DNA of 64,000 bases from Allonocardiopsis opalescens (GTDB taxonomy: Bacteria > Actinomycetota > Actinomycetes > Streptosporangiales > Streptosporangiaceae). The first letter of the stretch is position 1, and each line of letters begins with the position of its first letter. A program made the translations under genes and the position numbers. The notes beneath the pieces were generated by a model that did not search any database, was not told where the DNA came from, and saw only the letters and a program-made list of their open reading frames with translations. Positions 42,909-50,886 of the stretch are shown here, piece after piece. The stretch spans positions 124,001 through 188,000 of the forward strand of contig NZ_PVZC01000008.1 of assembly GCF_003002095.1 (NCBI RefSeq). The letters are read 5' to 3'.

Positions 42909-45140
42909 ATGACCCCATCACGCGTTCTTCCAGGTCATCCCCTACGTCCCACTATCCTCAAGGGCTCGGCCGCGCTAGCCGCCCTCGCCCTGGCCGCCGT
43001 CGGACTCAGCGTTTCCGCGAGTGCCGCGAACGGCGAAGACTCCCTTCCACAGCCCGCCGCCCCCGTCGAGCAGAACCTCGACCGCGGTTTGATCAGTATT
43101 CGCACCGAGAACGGCGATGGCAACTTCGTCAGCTGGCGCCGCCTCGCCAACGACTCGCCCGAATTGGCCTTCAATGTGTACCGCGACGGCGAGCAGGTGA
43201 ACGACGCACCGCTCACCGGCGCCACCTCGTTCCTGGACGAGGGCGCCCCCGAGGGCGCCGAGTACAGCCTCACTCCGGTCCTGGACGGCGCCGAGCGGCG
43301 CACCATGGCGGCCGAGGAGGCGGTCGCCTTCGAGGAGACCCTGGACGTGCCGCTCCAGGTCCCCGCAGGCGGCAGCGGCTACAGCTACGAGGCCAACGAC
43401 GCCAGCGTCGGCGACCTCGACGGCGACGGCGCCTACGAGATCGTGCTGAAGTGGCAGCCGACCAACGCTCGCGACAACTCCCAGTCGGGCACCACCGGCA
43501 ACACGATCATCGACGCCTACGAGCTGAACGGCACCCGCCTGTGGCGCATCGACCTGGGCCGCAACATCCGCTCCGGTGCGCACTACACCCAGTTCATCGT
43601 CTACGACCTCGACGGCGACGGCGCCGCCGAGGTGGCGATGAAGACCGCCGACGGCACCAGGGACGGCCGCGGCACCGTCATCGGCAACGCGAGCGCCGAC
43701 CACCGCAACTCCGACGGCTACGTGCTGTCGGGGCCGGAGTTCCTGACCGTCTTCGACGGCCGGACCGGCGCCGCGCGCACCACCGTGGACTACGTCCCGC
43801 CGCGCGGCGACACCTGCTCGTGGGGCGACTGCTACGGCAACCGCGTCGACCGCTTCCTGGCCGGCGTGGCCTACCTGGACGGCTCGCGGCCCAGCCTGAT
43901 CATGGCCCGCGGCTACTACACCCGCTCGGTGATCGTGGCCTACGACTTCAGGAACGGCCAGCTCAGCCGGCGGTGGACCTTCGACAGCAACAGCTCCACC
44001 AACGGTTCCGCCTGGGCGGGCCAGGGCTTCCACAGCCTCAGCATCGCCGACCTCGACGGCGACGGCCGCGACGAGGTCGCCTACGGCGCGATGGCCGTGG
44101 ACGACAACGGCAGCGGGCTGTGGAACACCCGCTACGGCCACGGCGACGCCGGGCACGTCGGCGACTTCGTCCCCTCCCGGCCCGGCCTGGAGGTCTTCGG
44201 CGTCGCCGAGAACAGCACCGCGCCCAGCTCGTGGCTGGTGGAGGCCGAGAGCGGGGACACGATCTGGCGCACCTCCCCGGCGGGCGACAACGGCCGCGGG
44301 GTGGCCGCCGACATCTGGTCGGGCAGCCCGGGCGCCGAGTACTGGTCCTCGCGCGGCGGCAGCGGCATTCGCAACGCGGCGGGGCAGATCGTCGGGCGGC
44401 AGCCGTCGTCCATCAACTTCGTGGTCTGGTGGGACGGCGACCCGCAGCGCGAACTGCTCGACCAGACCCGTATCGACGAGTACGGCCCCAATGGCGACAC
44501 CCGCCTGCTGACCGGGTCCGGGGTGGCGGCCAACAACGGCACCAAGGCGACGCCCGCGCTCAGCGCCGACATCCTCGGCGACTGGCGCGAGGAGGTCATC
44601 TGGCGGACCAGCGACAACCGGGCGCTGCGGATCTACTCCACCACGATCCCGACGAACATCTCGGTTCCGGCGCTGATGCAGGACCGCCAGTACCGCACCG
44701 CCATCGCCTGGCAGAACGTCGCCTACAACCAGCCGCCGCACCCGAGCTTCGACCTCGCCACCGAGGCGGTGTCGGGCGGCGGTCCCGGCGAGCCGACGGG
44801 CGGGCCCACCGAGGACCCGGGCGGTGCGGGCTGCGAGGTCGGCTACCGGGTGACCAACTCCTGGGGCGCCGGCTTCACCGCCGAGGTGACCGTCACCAAC
44901 CGCTCCGACAGCGCCTACACCGACTGGGAGCTGAGCGCGGCCCTGCCGTCGGGCGTGCGGGTGGTGAACGGCTGGAACGCCGAGGTGACGCAGAGCGGTT
45001 CGGCCCTGACGGCCCGCGCGCCGTCATGGGCGACCCGGCTGGAGCCGGGCGCGTCGGTCTCCTTCGGCTTCCAGGCCGACGGCGCTTCGAGTCCGGCGCC
45101 GTCCGCCTTCGCCCTCAACGGGGCGGAGTGCTCGGCCTGA
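42909..45140 (+). CDS. Secreted PL11 rhamnogalacturonan lyase with CBM2
   Basis: Protein of 743 residues. The signal peptide spans about residues 1-40 ('ALALAAVGLSVSASA'). The catalytic part (about 50-615) is an eight-bladed propeller of polysaccharide lyase family 11: 'RGLISIRTENGDGNFVSWRRLANDSPELAFNVYRDG', 'SVGDLDGDGAYEIVLKWQPTNARDNSQSG', 'MKTADGTRDGRG', 'GNRVDRFLAGVAYLDGSRPSLIMARGYYTRSV' and 'GFHSLSIADLDGDGRDEVAYG'. It cleaves rhamnogalacturonan I by beta-elimination. A Gly/Pro/Thr linker leads to a CBM2 (about 638-743) with paired terminal Cys and 'NSWGAGF', 'VVNGWNAEV'. ATG 42909 has GGAG eight bases upstream. It is monocistronic and carries its own operator, promoter and terminator. Confidence 0.95.
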   Translation: MTPSRVLPGHPLRPTILKGSAALAALALAAVGLSVSASAANGEDSLPQPAAPVEQNLDRGLISIRTENGDGNFVSWRRLANDSPELAFNVYRDGEQVNDAPLTGATSFLDEGAPEGAEYSLTPVLDGAERRTMAAEEAVAFEETLDVPLQVPAGGSGYSYEANDASVGDLDGDGAYEIVLKWQPTNARDNSQSGTTGNTIIDAYELNGTRLWRIDLGRNIRSGAHYTQFIVYDLDGDGAAEVAMKTADGTRDGRGTVIGNASADHRNSDGYVLSGPEFLTVFDGRTGAARTTVDYVPPRGDTCSWGDCYGNRVDRFLAGVAYLDGSRPSLIMARGYYTRSVIVAYDFRNGQLSRRWTFDSNSSTNGSAWAGQGFHSLSIADLDGDGRDEVAYGAMAVDDNGSGLWNTRYGHGDAGHVGDFVPSRPGLEVFGVAENSTAPSSWLVEAESGDTIWRTSPAGDNGRGVAADIWSGSPGAEYWSSRGGSGIRNAAGQIVGRQPSSINFVVWWDGDPQRELLDQTRIDEYGPNGDTRLLTGSGVAANNGTKATPALSADILGDWREEVIWRTSDNRALRIYSTTIPTNISVPALMQDRQYRTAIAWQNVAYNQPPHPSFDLATEAVSGGGPGEPTGGPTEDPGGAGCEVGYRVTNSWGAGFTAEVTVTNRSDSAYTDWELSAALPSGVRVVNGWNAEVTQSGSALTARAPSWATRLEPGASVSFGFQADGASSPAPSAFALNGAECSA

Positions 45141-45151
45141 GCCGCTGACCC

Positions 45152-45187
45152 GCGGCGGGCGGACCGCACAGGGCGTCCGCCCGCCGC
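45152..45187 (+). terminator. Terminator of the PL11 gene
   Basis: Perfect 13-bp stem (45152-45164 with 45175-45187) and 10-nt loop, 11 bp after the stop codon. Confidence 0.7.
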
Positions 45188-45345
45188 CGCGAACGCGGGG
45201 CCCGCGCCCCGCCCGGCCACCGGTCCCGGCCCGGAGTGGGGAACGGCCGCGACCAGGTGGCCGCGCGGCGCCGGGGGCGATAAGGGCACCGATCACCCCC
45301 GGCGCCACCGCGGCGCGCCTCGCGCGGCATGCCAGGATCCATGGC

Positions 45346-46095
45346 ATGCCCCAGATTCCCGAGGACCGCACGCTGCCCGCCGATCCGGCTCCCGCGAACG
45401 ACTACGACGGCTTCGCCGAGGCGTACACGGCCCTCAACGAGAGCGGCGTCCAGAACGCCTACTACGAGCGGCCCGCGCTCCTGGAGCTCGCCGGAGACGT
45501 GGCCGGCCGGCGCATCCTGGACGCCGGCTGCGGCTCCGGCCCCCTGTTCGCCGCGCTGCGCGACCGGGGCGCCGCCGTGACCGGCGTCGACGTGAGCGCC
45601 GGAATGCTGGAGCTGGCCCGGCGCAGGCTCGGTGCCGGCGCGGACCTGCGGCTCGCCGACCTGGCGCACCCGCTGCCCCTCCCCGACGGCTCGTTCGACG
45701 ACGTCGTCGCCTCGCTGGTCCTGCACTACCTGCGCGACTGGGGGCCGACGCTCACCGAGCTGCGGCGGGTGCTGAGGCCCGGCGGCCGGCTCATCGCCTC
45801 GGTCGACCACCCCTTCGCGGTCCACGCCGTCCAGCGCGCGGCCGGGCACCGGAGGAACTACTTCGAGACCTACATCTGGACCGATGAGTGGGACCTGGGC
45901 GGCCGGACCGCCCGGATGCGCTTCTGGAACCGGCCGCTGCACGCGATGACCGACGCCTTCACCGCGGCCGGTTTCCAGATCTCCGCCATCGCCGAGCCGC
46001 AGCCCCTCCCGGCCGCCCGGGAGCTGTTCCCCGACGAGTACCGGGTGCTCACCACCAGCCCGAGCTTCCTGTTCTTCGTGCTGAGGGTCGGCTGA
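45346..46095 (+). CDS. Class I SAM-dependent methyltransferase
   Basis: Protein of 249 residues. Motif I is 'RILDAGCGSGPLFAALRDRGAAVTGVDVS', followed by 'LARRRLG', an acidic 'LADLAHPLPLPDGSFDDVVASLVLHYLRDW' and 'RVLRPGGRLIASVDHPF', the ubiquinone/menaquinone-biosynthesis-like Methyltransf_11 pattern. Such enzymes methylate varied small molecules; the substrate is not readable. ATG 45346 is used. It is a single gene converging on a GNAT acetyltransferase. Confidence 0.9.
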   Translation: MPQIPEDRTLPADPAPANDYDGFAEAYTALNESGVQNAYYERPALLELAGDVAGRRILDAGCGSGPLFAALRDRGAAVTGVDVSAGMLELARRRLGAGADLRLADLAHPLPLPDGSFDDVVASLVLHYLRDWGPTLTELRRVLRPGGRLIASVDHPFAVHAVQRAAGHRRNYFETYIWTDEWDLGGRTARMRFWNRPLHAMTDAFTAAGFQISAIAEPQPLPAARELFPDEYRVLTTSPSFLFFVLRVG

Positions 46096-46106
46096 CCGGC
46101 GCGGCG

Positions 46107-46162
46107 GGGCGCCTGCCCGCGGGCGCCCGATACCGCGCTGAGGGCCGGTGCGCGCGCCGGCC
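46107..46162. terminator. Two hairpins between convergent methyltransferase and GNAT genes
   Basis: GGGCGCC / GGCGCCC (46107-46128, 8-nt loop) and GGCCGG / CCGGCC (46143-46162) can each fold. They lie between two stop codons 80 bp apart and probably serve both genes. Confidence 0.45.
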
Positions 46163-46177
46163 GGGGTGCTCCGACGT

Positions 46178-46675
46178 TCAGCAGGCGCGCTCGTACTCGA
46201 CCTGGTCGACGGGCCTGCCGTCGCCGTAGTCGAAGCCGCGCACGGCGCCGGTCTCGGTGAAGCCGCACTTGGTGTAGAAGCGGCGGGCCTGCGGTGTGTC
46301 GCGCAGCGTCCACAGGTGCACCCGCGGACTCCCGTCGTCGTGCGCCCGGCGCAGCGTCCCGGTCATCAGGGCGGCGGCGATCCCGCCGCCCCAGCCGTCG
46401 GGGTGGCAGTAGAAGGAGAGGATCTCCACCAGCCCCGGCCGGGTCGGCGAGGGACCCTGGAGCGACACCGCCATGGGGCGCCCGTCGACCGCCGCGAGCA
46501 GGATCGTCCCGGTCCCCTCGGCGATCCGCCCGTGCCAGCGGGTGCGCCTGCTCGCGACCGCCCGCGCCGTGAACTCCGGCTCGAAGAAGGCGGCGTGGGA
46601 CGCCTCCCAGGCCGCGGCGTGGATCTCCCCGAGCGCGTCGCCGTCCTCGGGACGGGCGCGGCGGACCTCGATCAT
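46178..46675 (-). CDS. GNAT family N-acetyltransferase
   Basis: Protein of 165 residues. The opening 'IEVRRARPEDGDALGEIHAAAWEASHAAFFEPEF' and the acetyl-CoA-binding strand-helix 'ILSFYCHPDGWGGGIAAALMTGTLRRA' are typical of GNAT enzymes, followed by 'VHLWTLRDTPQARRFYTKCGFTETGAVRGFDYGDGRPVDQVEYER', where the late beta-strand and Tyr are conserved. The acceptor is unknown. ATG 46675 is used. It is a lone gene. Confidence 0.9.
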   Translation of the reverse strand: MIEVRRARPEDGDALGEIHAAAWEASHAAFFEPEFTARAVASRRTRWHGRIAEGTGTILLAAVDGRPMAVSLQGPSPTRPGLVEILSFYCHPDGWGGGIAAALMTGTLRRAHDDGSPRVHLWTLRDTPQARRFYTKCGFTETGAVRGFDYGDGRPVDQVEYERAC

Positions 46676-46985
46676 GCCGCCACCCTACCGGCGGGGTTCG
46701 GGCCGCATCGGATGCCCGTGGAGGTGCCAACGCACCACCGCACACGCATCGTCAACCCCGCCGTCCACAGCCCGGCCCGCCGCTGCCCGTCGTCCACAGG
46801 CGGCCGCCTCCGCCTCGCCGGGCGCATCCCGGCGCGAGAGGATGGTGTTGGGGTCGTCCCCCCGGGCGGGAGGGGGATGGCGGTGAGAGGCATGAGTGCG
46901 TGCCTCTGCCGGTCCGCGTGTCTTCGGGCGGTCGGCCGGGGCGTGGCCGCCACGTGGTGCGCGGCCGCCGTGCGGCCGCCCGCGT
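46676..46985. other. Gene-free interval with terminator and hairpins
   Basis: No convincing gene was found. GCGGCCGC-CGT-GCGGCCGC (46961-46979) is an 8-bp hairpin six bases from the erm stop codon and probably its terminator. AGAGGCA / TGCCTCT (46886-46907) is a second hairpin. A short Cys-rich frame on the plus strand (ATG 46877) resembles nothing I know and runs antisense into erm. Confidence 0.5.
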
Positions 46986-47834
46986 TCACCACAGTTCGCG
47001 GAAGATCCGGATCCACTGGTCGGGTGTGACGAAGGCGACCACGGTGTCGCGGGGCACTCCGGCCGCGCGCAGGGCGGCCGCCACCCGGCGGGCCGGGAAC
47101 TCGCGGCTCAGCGAGGCGTGCAGGCTGCCGCCGACGCCGCCGAAGCCCAGGGCGGCCAGGTCGCGGAAGTCGTCGATCCGGTCGGGCGGCAGCAGCGGGC
47201 GGCGGCGCCGCTCCAGCCGCATCGTCGCCGAGTCCACACTGGGCACCGGCCGGAAGCGCTCGCGGGAGATCCGGGAGCCCATCCGCCACTCGTACTCGGG
47301 CCAGCTCTCCACCGTGACCAGGCTCCACCGGCCGTAGTCGCCGGTGCGCTTCCTGGCGTACTCCAGCTGGGTGATCAGGGTGGCGGCGCGGAAGTGCGCG
47401 GCCTCCAGGCACCAGCGGATGATCTTCGAGGTGATGCCGTAGGGGATGTTGGCGACCACCGAGAAGGGCTCGGACGGCGGGTCGGCGCGCAGGAAGTCGC
47501 CCTGGACGACGGCGACGTTCGGCACGCCGTCCAGCCGCCGCCGCAGCCCGCGCGCCAGCCGCCCGTCGATCTCGTAGGCGGTCACCTCACGGCAGACCGC
47601 GGCCAGCGCCCGGGTGATGTGCCCCTCACCCGCGCCGACCTCCAGCACGAGGTCGCCGGGCCCGGGGTCGGCGAAGGCGACCAGGTCGGCGACGGCCTGC
47701 CGGTCGTGCAGGAAGTTCTGGCCGTAAACCTTGCGCTTGTGCCCGGCCGGCGCCCGGCGCCCGGCGCCCGGCCGGGCCGCGCCGCCGCTCCTGAACCCGG
47801 CGGACCCGCCGCCGTGTCGGTTCGGGCTGCTCAA
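46986..47834 (-). CDS. erm: Erm-type 23S rRNA (adenine-N6)-methyltransferase
   Basis: Protein of 282 residues. 'VYGQNFLHDRQAVADLVAFA' starts the Rossmann domain, SAM is bound by 'VLEVGAGEGHITRALA' and 'AYEIDGRLARGL', and 'VVANIPYGITSKIIRWCLEA' is the catalytic NIPY motif. 'ITQLEYARKRTGDYGRWSLVTVESWPEYEW' and 'PVPSVDSATMRL' separate it from KsgA and match the streptomycete Erm group (ErmE-like). It methylates A2058 of 23S rRNA and gives macrolide-lincosamide-streptogramin B resistance. The start is TTG 47834 with AAAGGGAG five bases upstream. A 21-codon upstream ORF overlaps the TTG. The divergent neighbour is an ABC-F resistance-type protein. Confidence 0.93.
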   Translation of the reverse strand: MSSPNRHGGGSAGFRSGGAARPGAGRRAPAGHKRKVYGQNFLHDRQAVADLVAFADPGPGDLVLEVGAGEGHITRALAAVCREVTAYEIDGRLARGLRRRLDGVPNVAVVQGDFLRADPPSEPFSVVANIPYGITSKIIRWCLEAAHFRAATLITQLEYARKRTGDYGRWSLVTVESWPEYEWRMGSRISRERFRPVPSVDSATMRLERRRRPLLPPDRIDDFRDLAALGFGGVGGSLHASLSREFPARRVAAALRAAGVPRDTVVAFVTPDQWIRIFRELW

Positions 47835-47896
47835 GAGGTCTCCCTTTCGCTGGGACGCGCCGTGGCGCCGCCGCTCCGCTCCGCACGCGGGCGCAC
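47831..47896 (-). CDS. Leaderless upstream ORF overlapping the erm start
   Basis: GTG 47896 begins a 21-codon frame (starts 'VRPRAERSGG', ends 'SERETS') whose TGA overlaps the erm TTG as TTGA. The predicted transcription start falls on or next to the GTG, so the peptide would be translated without a leader. Its stop is placed to recycle ribosomes onto erm. Short erm leaders commonly control induction by stalling. Confidence 0.55.
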   Translation of the reverse strand: MRPRAERSGGATARPSERETS

Positions 47897-47902
47897 GGAC
47901 CG

Positions 47903-47908
47903 AGGCTA
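47903..47908 (-). promoter_or_regulatory. -10 element of erm
   Basis: TAGCCT on the minus strand is seven bases from GTG 47896, so transcription probably starts at that codon. No recognisable -35 box is present. Confidence 0.4.
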
Positions 47909-48040
47909 TCCCAGCCGGCCGGGCGCCCACGGCGGCTCCGGGCACCCGGCCGCCGCACACGCGTGCCGCCGCCTCCCGCGACTCGGTGCGCACGTCGGCC
48001 TCCCGCGACCGGCGCCGCCACAGGCCCACCCGCGATGCTC

Positions 48041-48046
48041 TAGGAT
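48041..48046 (+). promoter_or_regulatory. -10 element of the ABC-F gene
   Basis: TAGGAT is seven bases before ATG 48053, placing the transcription start on the leader ATG. No clear -35 box. Confidence 0.5.
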
Positions 48047-48052
48047 CGCCCC

Positions 48053-48079
48053 ATGGGTTTCGGCATCATCTATCTGTGA
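48053..48079 (+). CDS. Leaderless 8-codon leader peptide MGFGIIYL
   Basis: ATG GGT TTC GGC ATC ATC TAT CTG TGA. The ATG coincides with the predicted transcription start. The stop codon is two bases before the first of two hairpins, and the ABC-F gene starts 240 bp further on. A short hydrophobic leader followed by stem-loops is the layout of antibiotic-induced attenuation. Ribosome stalling on this peptide is inferred. Confidence 0.6.
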   Translation: MGFGIIYL

Positions 48080-48081
48080 TC

Positions 48082-48141
48082 CGGCGCAGCGCGCGCCCCT
48101 GGTAGCTGCGCCGCCCGGCCCCCCGCGAGCGGTCTCGCGGG
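48082..48141 (+). promoter_or_regulatory. Attenuator-like hairpins after the leader peptide
   Basis: CGGCGCAGC (48082-48090) pairs with GCTGCGCCG (48105-48113), and CCCGCGAG (48122-48129) with CTCGCGGG (48134-48141), both perfectly. Further GC-rich partial repeats fill 48145-48290 (for example CCGG-T-GCGC with GCGCCGG). Which form is the terminator cannot be decided without folding. Confidence 0.5.
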
Positions 48142-48319
48142 TGCTCGGCCCGGTGCGCTCCCCCGCGCCGGTGCCTCCACCGAGACCGCCTTCCCCGGTT
48201 CCCGCCGCCCCGCCGCGCACACGCGCGTGCTCCTGAGCGGACGCGAGATCCGTGCGGGCCGGCCGGCACGCGCCTTCGTCCCCGTTCCCGTTCCACCGGC
48301 CCGTACCAGGAGCATGCCC

Positions 48320-49993
48320 ATGGCGCCCACCCCCGCCGGCCGTCCGTCCGGACGCACCCAGCTCGCGCTCACCGAGGTCACCAAGCGCTACGGCGACCGC
48401 ACCGTCCTCGAACGCGTGTCCTTCACCGTCAAGCCGGGCGAGAAGGTGGGCGTCATCGGCGACAACGGCTCGGGCAAGTCCACCCTGCTGCGGCTGCTGG
48501 CCGGCGTCGAGGAGCCCGACAACGGCGAGCTCACCGTCACCGCGCCGGGCGGCACGGCCTACCTGCCGCAGCGCCTGGACCTCGCGCCGGGCGCGACCGT
48601 CGCCGACGTCATCGACGACGCCCTCGCCGAGCTGCGCGGGATCGAGGCGCGGCTGCGGGCCGCCGAGGCCGGACTGGGCGAGGCCGGCCCCGCCGGGCTC
48701 GCCGCCTACGGCGAACTCCAGGCGGAGTTCGAGGCGCGCGAGGGCTACCGGGCCGACGCGCGGGTCGACGCCGCCCTCGACCACCTCGGCCTGCCCGGCC
48801 TGGACCGCGCCCGCCGCGCCGACACCCTGTCCGGCGGCGAGCGCTCCCGGCTCGCCCTGGCCGCCGCCCTGGCGGCCGCGCCCGAGCTGATGCTGCTGGA
48901 CGAGCCCACCAACGACCTCGACGACGACGCCGTCGCCTGGCTGGAGGAGCGCCTCGGCGCCCACCGCGGCACGGTCGTGGTGATCACCCACGACCGCCTG
49001 TTCCTGGAGAAGGTCACCTCCGCGATCCTGGAGGTCGACCCCGACACCCGCACGGTGAACCGCTACGGCGACGGCTACGCCGGATACCTCGGCGCCAAGG
49101 CGGCGGCCCGTGCGCGCTGGGAGCGGTCCTACCGGGCGTGGCTGGACGAGATCGCCCGCCAGACCGAGCTGGCCGCGACGGCCAGGGGCATGCTCGCGTC
49201 CATCTCACGCAAGGGCCCGGCCGCGTTCAGCGGCGCCGGGGCGCACCGCTCCCGCTCGTCCTCGTACGCCACCTCCGGCCGGGTCCGCAATGCCAACGAG
49301 CGGCTGCGGCGGCTGCGGGAGAATCCCGTGCCCCGGCCGCCCGACCCGCTGCGCTTCACCGCCGAGCTGACCACCGCGTCGTCGGGCGCCGAGGACACCG
49401 TCCTGACCGAGCTGGCCGGGGTGGTGGTCGAGGGGCGGCTGCGCGTGCCGGAGCTGCGGATCGAGCCGGGTCAGCGGCTGCTGGTCACCGGCCCCAACGG
49501 CGCGGGCAAGAGCACCCTGCTGAAGGTGCTGGCCGGCGAGATCCGGCCCGACGCCGGCTCGGTGGTGCGCGCCGAGCGCGTCGGCCACCTGCGCCAGGAC
49601 GAGGGCACCGCCCACCCCGGGCGCAGTGTGCTGGCCGCCTTCGCGGCCGGGCGCGAGGGCCATGCCGACGAGTACGCCGACCAGCTGCTCGCCCTGGGCC
49701 TGTTCCGGCCCGAGGAGCTGCGGCTGCCGGTGGGCGCGCTGTCGGTGGGGCAGCGCCGCCGGATCGAGCTGGCCCGCATGGTGGTGGAGCCCGCCGACAT
49801 CCTGCTGCTGGACGAGCCCACCAATCACCTCTCCCCGCTGCTGGTGGAGCAGCTGGAGCGGGCGCTGGCCGAGTACGCGGGCGCCGTCGTCGTGGTCACC
49901 CACGACCGCAGGATGCGCCGCGCCTTCAGCGGGACCCGGCTCGAACTGCGGTCCGGCGAGGTCGCCGCCGTGTCCGGCGGCGCGCCCGGATAG
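48320..49993 (+). CDS. ABC-F family ATP-binding protein, ribosome-protection type
   Basis: Protein of 557 residues with two ABC domains and no membrane segment, the ABC-F layout. Domain 1: Walker A 'VIGDNGSGKSTLLRLL', signature 'LSGGERSRLALAAAL', Walker B 'LMLLDEPTNDLD'. A linker rich in Arg/Ala (about 235-340) separates domain 2: 'VTGPNGAGKSTLLKVL', 'LSVGQRRRIELARM' and 'ILLLDEPTNHLSP'. Length and linker fit the antibiotic-resistance ABC-F proteins of actinomycetes (TlrC/CarA/OleB-like), which displace macrolides or lincosamides from the ribosome. ATG 48320 has AGGAG seven bases upstream; ATG 48314 is too close. It is divergent from erm and has an attenuator-like leader. Confidence 0.9.
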   Translation: MAPTPAGRPSGRTQLALTEVTKRYGDRTVLERVSFTVKPGEKVGVIGDNGSGKSTLLRLLAGVEEPDNGELTVTAPGGTAYLPQRLDLAPGATVADVIDDALAELRGIEARLRAAEAGLGEAGPAGLAAYGELQAEFEAREGYRADARVDAALDHLGLPGLDRARRADTLSGGERSRLALAAALAAAPELMLLDEPTNDLDDDAVAWLEERLGAHRGTVVVITHDRLFLEKVTSAILEVDPDTRTVNRYGDGYAGYLGAKAAARARWERSYRAWLDEIARQTELAATARGMLASISRKGPAAFSGAGAHRSRSSSYATSGRVRNANERLRRLRENPVPRPPDPLRFTAELTTASSGAEDTVLTELAGVVVEGRLRVPELRIEPGQRLLVTGPNGAGKSTLLKVLAGEIRPDAGSVVRAERVGHLRQDEGTAHPGRSVLAAFAAGREGHADEYADQLLALGLFRPEELRLPVGALSVGQRRRIELARMVVEPADILLLDEPTNHLSPLLVEQLERALAEYAGAVVVVTHDRRMRRAFSGTRLELRSGEVAAVSGGAPG

Positions 49994-50112
49994 GGGCGCG
50001 ACGGCCCGGCGGGCGGCGCCGTGCCGTGGCGCGCGGCCGTGCCGTGCGCCGCGCCCGCGCGGACCGCCGCCGCGAGGTCAGGCGGCCGCGTCACCCGCTG
50101 CCGCGAACGCGC

Positions 50113-50886
50113 TCACCGCACCGGCAGCCACCCGGCCACGGCGACTGCCAGCGCCGCGGCGGGCAGGCTCAGCGCGATCAGCCACGGGACCGCGCCGCCG
50201 CGCTCGCCGTCGGTGCCCAGCGGCGGCATGGCGCCGGTGTAGCCGCGCGAGAGCATCGCCAGGTGCACGCGTTCGCCCCGCTCGTAGGCCCGGATGAACA
50301 GCGCTCCGGCCGACTGCGCCACCACCCGCGCGTGGCCCAGGTGGCGCGCCTGGAAGCCGCGCGACTCCCGGGCGATGCGCATCCGGTCCAGCTCGGCGGC
50401 GATCACCTCGAAGTAGCGCAGCATCAGCCCGGCGATCTGCACCAGGATGCCCGGCATCCCCAGCGAGCGCAGCGCGCCGAGGATGAGGTGCGGACGGGTC
50501 GTCGCGGCCAGCAGCAGCGAGGCGAGCACGCCGAGCGTCCCCTTGGCCACGATGTTCCAGGCTCCCCACAGCCCTTCGGCCGACAGGCTGAGGCCCAGTA
50601 CGTCCACCCGCTCGCCGTGGGCGAAGAAGGGCAGCGCCAGCGCGAAGGCCAGGAAGGGCACCTCGATGAGGAGCCGCCGCGCCAGGAAGCCCGGCGGCAC
50701 CCGCGCCACCGCCGCCACCGCGAGCAGCAGCACCAGGTAGCCGCCGAAGGCCGCCAGGTGCTCGCGCGGCGTGGCCACCACGACCACGGTGAAGGCCAGC
50801 ACCGCCACCAGCTTGCACACCGGCGGCAGCGTGTGCACCGGGCCGCCGCCCGGCAGGTACAGCCGGTCGGCGAAGCCGGCGCTCAC
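50113..50886 (-). CDS. cbiQ: Cobalt/nickel ECF transporter T component CbiQ
   Basis: Protein of 257 residues with five to six membrane helices. 'HTLPPVCKLVAVLAFTVVVVATP' starts the first; the conserved cytoplasmic coupling helices contain 'LMLRYFEVIAAELDRMRIARESRGF' and 'LFIRAYERGERVHLAMLSRGY', with the two Ala/Glu-Arg-Gly signatures that contact the ATPases. GTG 50886 overlaps the PDGLE gene by 4 bp. It couples CbiO ATP hydrolysis to metal uptake by CbiM. Its gene is the last of the leftward cbiMNQ unit. Confidence 0.93.
   Translation of the reverse strand: MSAGFADRLYLPGGGPVHTLPPVCKLVAVLAFTVVVVATPREHLAAFGGYLVLLLAVAAVARVPPGFLARRLLIEVPFLAFALALPFFAHGERVDVLGLSLSAEGLWGAWNIVAKGTLGVLASLLLAATTRPHLILGALRSLGMPGILVQIAGLMLRYFEVIAAELDRMRIARESRGFQARHLGHARVVAQSAGALFIRAYERGERVHLAMLSRGYTGAMPPLGTDGERGGAVPWLIALSLPAAALAVAVAGWLPVR

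Noticed and set aside
42975-44741. 588-codon antisense frame within the PL11 gene
   Set aside because: No recognisable domain; the PL11 and CBM2 signatures lie on the plus strand.
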